Shown: positions 1-9,717 of the stretch, piece by piece
Position numbering within the stretch: position 1 is the first letter of the stretch
How the letters are laid out: every line of letters starts with the position of its first letter
NCBI GenBank assembly: GCA_029448655.1
Contig: JACCLO010000002.1
Coordinates: 2,294,001-2,358,000 of the forward strand
DNA from: Wolfiporia cocos
Taxonomy: Eukaryota; Basidiomycota; Agaricomycetes; Polyporales; Phaeolaceae
Direction of reading: 5' to 3'
Length of the DNA: 64,000 nucleotides
Program-made: the position numbers and the translations under genes
The notes under the pieces: model-generated
Database searches by the model: none
Told to the model about the DNA's origin: nothing
What the model saw: only the letters and a program-made list of their open reading frames with translations

Positions 1-1648
1 CGACGTAGCGGGCATGGATGAGGCGAAGCAGGAGATCATGGAATTCGTCTCATTCCTCAAGGAGCCTGCTCGCTATGAGAAACTAGGCGCGAAGATTCCT
101 CGTGGTGCTATCTTGTCGGGTCCTCCGGGAACCGGTAAGACGCTGCTCGCGAAGGCGACCGCTGGTGAAGCAAATGTCCCCTTCCTCTCCGTCTCTGGTT
201 CCGAGTTCGTTGAGATGTTCGTTGGTGTCGGGTCTTCCCGTGTGCGCGACCTCTTCGCATCGGCGAAGAAAAACGCGCCATCTATCATCTTCATCGACGA
301 AATCGATGCCATCGGGAAGGCTCGTGGCAAGCGCGGCGGGTTTGGCGGGAACGACGAACGGGAGAACACCCTCAACCAATTATTGGTCGAGATGGATGGC
401 TTCGGTACACAGGAGCACGTCGTTGTCCTCGCCGGCACGAACCGACCCGACGTGCTCGACCCTGCGCTGATGCGACCGGGTCGATTCGACCGACACATCG
501 CCATCGACCGACCGGACGTCAGCGGACGCAAGGGCATCTACCTTGTCCACTTGCAGCCCCTCAAGCTGTCCGACAAGCTTCCTGAGACGGATGCTTTCGC
601 GCACAAGCTCGCGGTCCTCACACCAGGATTCTCTGGTGCGGACATCGCGAACGTGTGCAACGAGGCGGCTCTGCACGCTGCGCGGAACGGCCACGAATCT
701 ATCGAAGAGATGGATTTCGAGAGTGCGATTGAGCGGGTTATTGTCGGGTTGGAGAGGAAGAGTAGGCTGCTGAGCCCCGAGGAGAAGAAAACGGTCGCGT
801 ACCACGAAGCTGGACACGCTATCTGTGGTTGGTTCTTGGAACACGCCGACCCTCTCCTCAAGGTCAGCATCATTCCCCGTGGCGTGGGAGCCCTCGGATA
901 CGCTCAGGTATGCAGCAGTTAAGTACAGCGAGTTCTGGAGGCTAATCGTAATGTCTTTAGTACCTTCCTCCAGACCGGTATCTGTTATCAACCCCCCAGA
1001 TGTTGGACCGGATCTGTATGACGCTGGGTGGACGTGTCTCCGAGGAGATCTTCTTTGGTACAGAGAACATCACTACCGGTGCGCAGGACGATCTGCAAAA
1101 GATTACTCGCATGGCGTTCGAAGCCGTTGCCAACTACGGCATGAACGAGGTTGTCGGGCCTGTAAGCTATGGTGGTGCGAAGGCTACCGATGAGCGATGG
1201 CAGAAGCCGTTCAGCGAGAAGACTGGCGAGATGCTCGATGCGGAAGTGCGGAAGATGATTGTGTATGTTTCCTTATTCTCATTGAGCCAGCCTCGTATTA
1301 ACAAGAAACTGTAGCAACGCGCATTTGCGGACAAAGGATCTCCTCACAAAGCACCGTGAGGATGTCGAGAAGGTCGCGAAGCTGCTCTTGGAGCGGGAAG
1401 TCATTACAAGGTCTGCATTTCTTCTATATAATGTCGAGAGTTGTGTCTGACCTCTTCTCATTCGGGTTTGCAGAGAGGACATGATCAGTCTTCTCGGGCC
1501 ACGGCCATTCGCCAATCGCAAGGATGACATGGACAAGTGGCTAGATGAAAACAGAAGTGCACAACGCAGCGCGCCACCACCTCTCGAGTCCCCATCTGAA
1601 CCTACTCCGTCACCTGCCGCCTCACGACTTGATGAACCAAGGCTATAA
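1..1648 (+). CDS. Mitochondrial m-AAA (FtsH-type) ATP-dependent metalloprotease, 5' partial
   Basis: ATP-driven zinc protease of the mitochondrial inner membrane that degrades and matures membrane proteins (YTA12/AFG3 family). The N-terminal membrane part lies left of the window; the visible reading frame starts inside the AAA module at DVAGMDEAK. Exons are 1-907, 961-1262, 1315-1410 and 1474-1648. Seen in order: Walker A GPPGTGKT (about 123-146), Walker B IIFIDEID, the arginine-finger region MRPGRFDRH, the zinc-binding HEAGH (803-817), and GGRVSEE with TGAQDDL, which holds the third zinc ligand of the family. The tail after EREVITRED is short and Pro/Ser-rich, ending DEPRL. Three introns of 52-63 bases use GT..AG. 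YTA12 and AFG3 cannot be told apart without the missing half. It converges with the MFS gene, 233 bases apart. Confidence 0.93.
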
Positions 1649-1881
1649 TGTTGTTAGACTGATATTTGTTTTGTTGTCTGTCGTTCAAGTTGGTCGTTAT
1701 TGCCGGACTGGGCGCAATGCTTTGTACTACCGCATCTGTATCTATCACACGTATACATTAAAGCACCATTCATGATTTAACATTGCAATCCATCCCCGTT
1801 CCTGAATGATGAGCGTCTGCTCGTAAGCCTTTTACGTTGGGGGAGAGTAAGCTAGTAGCACTGGCAAGTTGATCCATAACG

Positions 1882-4367
1882 TCATAATGAATAGCGGAAT
1901 CCACTCCACTCATCGCCTTTCTCCCTTCGGGCAGCGTTCACGCTCTCAAAATGCCCATTATTCGCGTTGGCGTGCTTGTTGTCGATACCATCGATGACTT
2001 CATCTCGTTCTCCTGCGTCGCGCCGCGCGTTTTCGCGTTTCAGCAGGATGTAGAAGCCTAGTGAAGAGAGCCAGCCGATCGCAATGTAGGCCAGCACAAT
2101 GCCGTGGCCCATCCTATACCAGGGCTCATCGACCGAACGGTACTGTAAACGCATGAACGCGACGATCCGGCAATACTAGAGAACGGTGTAGTGCATACGA
2201 TGTTTGAGCTGACGGCTCCGTTGATGTTGCCCCAGCCTATAGCCGTAGCCAAAGTCGCGCTACGCTTGTACGATCCTTCGACATTGCTGGAGACCCACGC
2301 GCTGTGAGAAAAGACGTAGAATTCAGAATGCCGAAAGAAGGATAGGCAGCCGGAACCTACACAGAATTTGCTAAATGAAGATGTTTGAGAATCTTAAACA
2401 TTGAGCTTGATCAAAACACTCACGAACTGCAGGATATATCGCACTACCGTTATGCTAGTAAGCAACCATTTGTGGTTGCGTGATGAGGTGAACAGAACTC
2501 ACGCGACTGCCAGGTACACCGCGAAGTACGACAGCGCAGCATTCGTTGACGCAATCAATATGATGTATCCGACCAATCCTAAGGGAGCTATCAAGAACCA
2601 TAACCCTGACACGAGGGCTGCACAGCTTGCCTGAGCTAAACAAGATCCTGTAATTATCATCATGTCATCACATGGCAGCAATGCAGCGGGAGATAGCGCG
2701 TACAGATTGATGCCGGCCCTCTTGCCCAAGCGATCTCCTGCGAAGCCGACTACCACAGTGACTATACAACCCCACACGTATACGGGAACGGAGAGGAGAT
2801 TCGCCGCAGTTGCCTGATATCCTGTTGGAGGAACGCATGATGAAATTGACATATACTAGATGTCTGTCCCTTACCTAGCTAAACGAGTCATGAGCTTTAT
2901 GCAAACCGAAGTACGCAACATGCGGCATACCTGATTAATAATCGTCGGTGTGAACAATGAGAAGGCAAAGATAGGCCCGTCGCTATTTAAGTATACACAT
3001 GAATATTTCCATCGCTTCTGTTGAAAACACGCACAAGCCCATGTAGATTCCCACTGGCAGCTACATGTCAGCTTTCAGCCACCTCTCTATCACAACAAAC
3101 TTACTGGCGAGCCACGTCTTCCAGTCTGTCAAGCTTTGCTTGACGTACTTGAGGTCAAAATTCTCGCCACCTGCGCTGAACTTCATATCTGCTTGTAATC
3201 GCCTAATAATCCAAACACCTATGGCAGAGCAATCAGCATCATGCGCGAGTGGTAATGTTGCGCGCATACGTTCCGGCTCGTTCAAGAATCTTGCCGTGTC
3301 GGGAAAGTCATCGAGAACCCATAGGGAGATGACTGAACAGACAACTGTAAACAATCCTTCTAAGATGAAGATCCATGCCCAGCCGGGCTTTCCGCCGATG
3401 CCATTCATTTTCTCGATTGCGACAGCCAGGAAGCCACCTAGTACATATTGTCAATGCGCAGACTCTTGCGAGACTGGATTGCGTACTGAAGGCCCCGGCG
3501 ATTGTAGCAGACGTGAAAAACACAGCCACTCTTGTTCCTAACTCTGAGCGCTTGTACCAGCTGACAGCAGCATCAGCGTTCACCGTAAAGCAATGTTTGT
3601 TATGAACTCACCAGGAGAGGTAATAAACAATGCCAGGATACAAACCGGCCTCCGCAAGTCCCAGAACCACACGGAGAGCTAAGCATGGGTGATAGCTCAC
3701 TATTACACCATACTGGAAGAAATGTGTCACACGTACCGACCAGTCCACCGTAATTGCGGACAACGCCGTGTAAAGTCTGTAAGCTGTTAGTCCCTCGACG
3801 CCGCACTGTGTGAGTGCACGCGTACCATGGCTATTCCCCAAACAAACATGATGAACGCCAGCCAGCGAGAGGGACGCAGGCTTTTCAGAGCCACATTACT
3901 AGGGAGCTTGTAGGATATTCATATGTCAATGCTCGGTACCCTGCGGCTGTCCTGGCTCCCCTCACCTCGAACAACGCATAAGGAAAGAAGAAAACCTGCA
4001 ATCTCATTAGGCCACGGTGGCTATATCTCCGTGACACTCGTACCGTCAATGCTACTAGGTACTGCGAATCAGTGATGTGCAGGTCCGTGGTCATGCCATA
4101 TAGCTGAATCGCGGTATGTCAACAACGAGCCATGCTGTCTGCACTCTGCGCAACCACCTTTGCATTGCCAATGTTCCCTCGATCTAGGAAGTTGAGCAGG
4201 TAGAGAAGCGCCAACCAAGGTACCGTATGCCAATCTATCCTCCGCATGAGCTTGCGCTCATCCACACCAGACGTATCCACATCGGGACGGTAATTCGTGT
4301 CCGGCGGCACGGAGATGATCTCAGGATCTATGAGATCCTTCTCAGTAGACGCAGCTTTTACAGACAT
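1882..4367 (-). CDS. MFS transporter, anion:cation symporter (allantoate permease-like) family, 18 exons
   Basis: Predicted plasma-membrane carrier of 517 residues with an N-terminal cytosolic tail (about 45 residues), twelve expected membrane spans and a charged C-tail. Family marks: DWHTVPWLALLYLLNFLDRGNIGNAK in pieces (start through LDRGNIGNAK), GLAEAGLYPGIVYYLS then WYKRSELGTR, NGIGGKPGWAWIF, and WVSSNVEGSYKRS. Exons (descending): 4158-4367, 4044-4103, 3966-3995, 3826-3906, 3737-3776, 3612-3678, 3487-3560, 3270-3437, 3105-3218, 3035-3053, 2931-2982, 2875-2878, 2704-2821, 2503-2625, 2424-2443, 2361-2370, 2199-2301, 1882-2142. These sum to 1554 bases with every phase matching. Four exons are 20 bases or less, including one of 4. 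The substrate is not readable; the family carries allantoate, nicotinate, vitamins and similar organic anions. The neighbouring UreD makes a nitrogenous substrate attractive, but that is inference. Confidence 0.85.
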
Positions 4368-4407
4368 AGCGGCAGTGGCGGCGAGAAGATGGTGGGCCGG
4401 GCAGGTT

Positions 4408-4431
4408 CTTATACATTCGAGCCCGCGATAA
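4408..4431 (-). promoter_or_regulatory. Likely core promoter of the MFS transporter gene
   Basis: On the minus strand a TATAAG box occupies 4408-4413, about 41-46 bases before the ATG at 4367. A CGATAA motif lies at 4426-4431 on the plus strand. That motif fits the loose HGATAR consensus of fungal GATA factors, but one copy carries little weight. Confidence 0.35.
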
Positions 4432-4820
4432 CGGAGGTTGAGTCGCAGTGGAGGTGCGCGATAGAAGCCACCGTCATGAGATCAATCGAGGGACAGAGTT
4501 CGCTTGGCGCAAATCAGAAGATCCAGGCGGCGGAGCGCTTTATGGCATCTTGGTGCCCTGCACCGCGCACGAGCCCGGCTGGAGCCTCGTCGTCAGCTGC
4601 GAACTTCCAAGTACAGAAGGTGATGCACACTTGCAGCTCCTGCGTAAGACACTGTATTAAAGATCATGTCGGTAACTCACCATCCTGCCACATGCTTGGG
4701 GTGGAAGACCGGCAGGGACTCCGGAGGCAAATGTCTTTGCAGGTCGCCCGGCAGGCACAGTTTGGCAACTACTCCTCTTTGCCAAGTTGTCGGCGTCCAC
4801 GAGCGGCAGGACCCATCTGT
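4414..4820. other. Gap between UreD and the MFS gene
   Basis: Both flanking genes run leftward, so this stretch holds the UreD 3' region and the MFS upstream region. Short open frames on the plus strand show no family signature and are treated as chance. Confidence 0.5.
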
Positions 4821-5840
4821 TCAGACGAATGCTTTCCGATAGATATCGATGCCCACTACAGATTCAAGCGGTTTGAGCATCTCGCTGAACCACATCTTGA
4901 CATCCTCAGACCCCTTCGCAGCAACTCTGACAATGCATCCATTCCCGTCACGTATCGGACTGAACGACCACAACAGATTTGGTGGTGACGAATGCTTGAA
5001 CACGGTGATACGCGCATACTCTCCGGAGAGAAAGCGGATGGTGTCCTGGACAAGGGGGCCGTACATTATCAGAGTGGCGTAGCACGAATAAGGAGCCAGC
5101 GTGTCGGCTAAAGTCCGCGCCGGCAAGCCAGGAACCTGCAGTTGTTCCTCCAGCAGCATTACGTCCCTGGCGACACATTCCTCGTCAACCCATACTTCGT
5201 TCAGGCTGTAGTACCTTGAGAAGACCCATTCCTCGCCGATCGAGCGTCTGCCAGACGTGACCCAATCCAGTATCACGGCGGAAGCATTCCCTATCAGGCG
5301 GAATGTTTGGAGCTGATTATACCGTGCAGATCGGAAGCACGTCACTGGGTCGGGTAGAAGAAAGAGTGCGCCAGATTCCTCGACTACAACGTTCATGATC
5401 TGAGTCGTCACGGCGTCCGAAGACGTTCCTTGTGAGCGAGCGGAAAGTCGTTGGCCCGGTCGTGTCTTGAAAACTTTGGTAGACCCCTGGAGCTCTTAGT
5501 ATCAGCGAACGGATCTGCAGCAGACACTTCGACCCCGTACTTGCGATAGCATAACCAAAGCCACCTTCGCTTGGATTTCTACAGATAGATCGATACGATC
5601 TCCCCCAACCAGCCCTCCGCCATACGTGAGGATATACACAAGAGAGACGCAATCCTGATGTATGCGTGGTGACAGCAGCTTGAGGGGATAAGCAGAGGAT
5701 AGTTCAGAGAAGACAGCTTCCGTGCCATGAGCACGCAGGACAATACGCCCAATTCCTGCTAGCGCGTTCATGTCCACCGAGTCCTCGAGTTGTGTCTTGC
5801 GAGAGTAGACTTTAATTCCGATGTGAGGCACTGCTGGCAA
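4821..5840 (-). CDS. ureD: Urease accessory protein UreD (UreH)
   Basis: Chaperone that binds apo-urease and, with UreF and UreG, delivers nickel to the active site; acts in the cytosol. Two exons, 5541-5840 and 4821-5486, separated by a 54-base GT..AG intron, give 321 residues, a usual size for fungal UreD. Family marks include the GGGLVGGDRI segment near residue 75, the join SQGSTKVFKT, and later ALFLLPDPVTCF followed by LDWVTSGRRSIGEEW, the typical W-x-x-x-G-R-x-x-x-GE region. The stop is the reverse of tca at 4821. The gene shares a 92-base divergent upstream region with Sec39, and the MFS transporter follows downstream on the same strand. I see no other urease gene in the window. Confidence 0.9.
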
Positions 5841-5932
5841 GATGAATCCGACGCACGCGTCGATCGGACACGCGATCTAACCGCGTCGTCATCACGCTTT
5901 CGTGTGCGCGTATGCACGTGTCCCTGCACGGA
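5841..5932. promoter_or_regulatory. Compact divergent promoter between UreD and Sec39
   Basis: Only 92 bases separate the UreD start (5840, minus) from the preferred Sec39 start (5933, plus). Both 5' leaders and core promoters must fit here or reach into the opposite gene. I see no clear TATA box. Confidence 0.5.
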
Positions 5933-8900
5933 ATGGCGTCCCCTTCGACCACCACCTCTCCGGAGGACCTTTGCGCACAATGGACTGCCCTGTCAGACGA
6001 GGACCTCACCGCTGAGAAGGTTAACCAGCTGCTGAAACCTGTTCCTGACGACCTCTGGGTAGCCGCTGCATGCCTTGACCGCGTTCTGGACGACGCGCCC
6101 GTGCAGCGGTCGCTGCTTGACCTTGGGCTTGAGAGATCGCAGCCCGCTTTGACTCGAAGCCAGGCTGCGTATGACAGTTCTGCTGAAGTAGTCGGAGATG
6201 AAGACGACGAAGACGAAGGAGGCGAGATTAGAGAGGGTCAGGACCGGCGGCACGCTGCTCTCGTCTCTCACTTCCGTGCAGAACCCCGCGACGCGCAGCT
6301 CTGTCGCATTCGCTCAGTACTCCTGGACCGTCTTGACAAGCTCAGCACGTTTGTAGAGATCTGCAAAGAGGCACCGTTCAAGGAAGATGTCGACCCGGTG
6401 GACGCCGAGTGGGAGGACGACCCCTGGGCAGACGAGGCGAACGACCCTCCCGCGGAATCTGCGCCTTCCGCATCCTTGCCTGGCGCGCCCCCGATTCCAT
6501 TACCTGCCTTTCTCCAGAGCGACCTGTTGCAGCTAGCATGTCTCCTTGCATCGTTGGAACATATCGCGGCCCTCCGCATACTCATGGAGCGGCATGGGGC
6601 GCAACTCTGGCCGTACCGCTTTCAAATCCTGGATAGCATACCAGAACACGCGCTCTCAGAACAACTACGAGACGTCCTACCAGGCTACGACCCGTCCGAA
6701 GACAGGGAAGTAAAGACGGAGCCAAAACCATGGAGGTCAGAAGTGGACTTCTCCGAAAGCTCTGAGCTTCACAAGGCCCTCGTTGACTCGGAGGTCGCTC
6801 TCAACGTTGAACCCCCTCCAAGAATAGACAGTTCAGAAATATGCCCAGAGCCACTGTCCCCTTCCAACATAGCAGCCTGGTACCAAAAACGAATCGACCT
6901 CGTCATCTCCAACACTGGTCTCATCGACGCCGCTCTCTCGCTCGTACAACACGCTGCCTCTCAAGGTCTCCCGGGGTTAGACGAACTCGGCGAGGAGCTG
7001 AGCCTCCTCTCTCGCCTCGTCTATGACGCGCCATCCTCCGCCCAGTACGCCGACGACGACTGGACGCTCGCACGCTGGAAAAGCATGGACCCACCCGCGA
7101 TCGTACGTGCCTACCTCGCGCGCACCACGCCGGAAACGGTGGCGAGGGACATCCGCAGGCTCGTCATGCCGTATTTGTTCGTGCTTGAGTCCCGCGCGGA
7201 GCGTGCAGGCGCGCCGGACCCGACACTTCCAACCAGGCTGCTGTATGAGTACATCCTGAGTGCCCCGCTGGGGATTGTCGCGGCTGTGTTTGAGGCGTCA
7301 AAGCCAACCCTGGCCCCCGCACAGCGACTGATCAGGGACGACGAGGACATGGCGCGGCTTGCGCTCGCTTGCCTCTATGGTAGCGACAGCTTGAATGAGT
7401 GGCCGACGATGAGCCACATCTTCGAGTGCCTCCCTGCGTGGGACACAACACAGGATGAGGACGAGGCGGACGAGGCGGACACCACGATTGCGTCCCTCGG
7501 AGCATTCGTTACACCGTCTACCACGCGTCCGCGATGTACGCCCGCAGACCTCATGCTGTTCTTCAAGCCCCTCCCTTCGTCGGCTCTCTCGCGCGCCCTT
7601 GACGTCCTCGATGTCCATCTAGAGTCCGGAGAGATCCTCGCGCGGTGGAGTGTCCCGGCACCATTGCGCTGGTTCCTTCAGAGCAATGGCAACATTGCAG
7701 AACAGCGCTCGTGGGCAAACAGGATGGCGCGTCGAGCAGGTGAGTCGCAAGACAAGCTCGAGACGCGGGAGGACTGGGAGTGGCTCCTGGAAGATATGGC
7801 CAAGTTGTCTGACTCGGGAGAGAGCGGTTCGTGGAGCGCGTTCTGCCTGTTGTCCAAGGACGACATCGTGCGCATATTCTTTAGTGGACTATTGAGCACC
7901 GGAAGTAAGTATTCGATGAGACGCCATTATCCGCACAGAAACTGAAGGCTCATAATTTACAGAATTCGACATTGCGAGGGCGCTGCTGCGTTCCTCAAGC
8001 ATCAACCTTTCGCTGGATTCCGCGGCGATTGAGGACATATGCCTCACTTGCTCACAAGAATTCTACGACAATGCAAGTTCTGGCAACTACCACTTTGGTG
8101 ATATGAAGCTTGCCTATGACTGGTACGTTGCATCATTCATTCCGACACGACGACACTCATTCGTTTGCGGAAAGTCTGGACATCCCTCCCGCGTCACCTC
8201 GCATAGTCAAGGAGAAAGAGTTCATCGAGGCAACCACCCGGCTCTGCTCGTTCAACCTGATGTCCCGCCCGGGCATCCCCATCACGCCTCTGGAGATCCG
8301 GCTAACCAAGGACCGCCTCTCCCTCGTCTCCCGCGTGCTCTCGAGCAACAACGACGCATACAAGCACACGCAGGTCATCCTCGACCTCGTGCACAAGCTC
8401 GGCTTCCGCGGGGACGTCGTCGCGGAGGCCAAGGCGCTCGCCATGCTCGCCGAGACCGCGCTGCAGGCGGAGGACTTCCCGCGCGCGTACGAGGCGAGCA
8501 CGCGCATGGTCGACGCGGTGCTCGCGCTGCGCACCGCCGCGCCCGCAGGCCTGCGCGACCCGCGCGCGGACGAGGCGAGCGAGGTCTGCTGGGTCGCGTG
8601 CTTCTCCATCGGGCGGCACCCCGAGTTCGCCGACGTGCAGAAGCGCCTCGCGCTCCTCGGCCGCGCGCTCGAGCTCTGCCCGCCGGACAGGCTCGCGGAC
8701 GTCCTCGCGGCGTGGCGCGGCGTGGAGGAGGAGGACATCGCGCAGCGGCGCGCGCGGCTCGGGTCGGAGCGCGGGGCGGGGCGGGGCGTGCACGCGCGTA
8801 AGCGGGCGGCGGCGAGCCACGACCCCGTCGCGTCGGTCGCGGCGCGTCTGCAGCAGCTGCGCATGCCCGAGCTCCACATGCCGCACTCGCCGCTGGCGAG

Positions 8901-9132
8901 CGCGCCGGATGCGGCCGCGCTGGCGAACAAGGCGTTCAGCCGGGTCGCGGCCAACTTTCCGTTCTCGGTGGGGCACCGCGGGCGGCAGCTCATGTCGGAG
9001 GAGGAGAACCCGTGGGAGAGGGGCAGGTCGGGCAGCAGGTCGCGGGCCGACGGGGCGGACGTCTCGGCGCAGGCGTCGCGTGTGCTGCAGGCAGGCATCG
9101 GCTGGCTGCTGGGCGCAGACGACGACAGTTGA
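5933..9132 (+). CDS. SEC39: Sec39-domain protein (Dsl1/NRZ tether complex, ER-Golgi retrograde transport)
   Basis: Tethering-complex subunit at the ER membrane that helps capture COPI vesicles returning from the Golgi (yeast Sec39, animal NBAS). Exons are 5933-7904, 7963-8122 and 8175-9132, giving 1029 residues. The alpha-helical Sec39 region is recognisable from AWYQKRIDLVISNTGLIDAA (about residue 310) through LARWKSMDPPAIVRAYLART and ends with helical repeats around LDLVHKLGFRGDVVAEAKAL. The second intron joins YDC to LDIPPASPR. An earlier in-frame ATG at 5912 would add seven residues; 5933 (MASPS) looks better placed. The last exon is far richer in G+C than the first, with a sharp change near 8.3 kb. 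The protein is larger than yeast Sec39, as is usual in basidiomycetes. Confidence 0.8.
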
Positions 9133-9717
9133 TGTCACTCGTATGTTATTTGGCATATATCTTCTTCGGACGGACACACGGTAGTCTAGATGACTAGAGC
9201 GGGACGCTTTTCATTCACAAAACGGTGCGAACGTACAGAGCGAGCGTGCTAGGGTAGGAGGCGAGACCTGTGGATAGAGGGGGCAGATATGAATGAGAGT
9301 GCTGTGCGGGGGATCATTGTCGAGAGACTCGCGGGACTCGCGGAGGTAGAGTGGAGGAGAGAGAGAGGCGGAACGAGAGGCGGAGAGATTGGGGACGAGG
9401 CGGGGGGCTACTGTATGGCGGACAGATTACTACACGTGTGCGGTACAAATCGTGACAATAGGAATGGCGGCCGAACAGAACAAGATGCGTGCGTGCGGCC
9501 AGCGAATAATGAGCGAATAAAGAAAAGATAAAGGCGCGGGCGCGGCGAAACCAGGTCCGAGAGGCGCGAGCTTCTACAGCCATATAGCGGGTACTGGTAC
9601 AATATGGACAGCGGGCGCTGCGGCGCTGGCGAGGACGTGACAAAAGACGAGAGTCGGATATGAAGCAGCTGCACGCCCGCGGACTCGGGATCACGACGAC
9701 GAGTCGAGCGACGGGGC
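9133..9717. other. Convergent 3' flanks of Sec39 and the unknown protein
   Basis: Two genes end toward each other here. The stretch is purine-rich on the plus strand (GAGAG and GGCGG runs about 9340-9410) and holds no supported coding exon. Open frames that cross it are antisense extensions of the neighbouring GC-rich gene. Confidence 0.5.
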
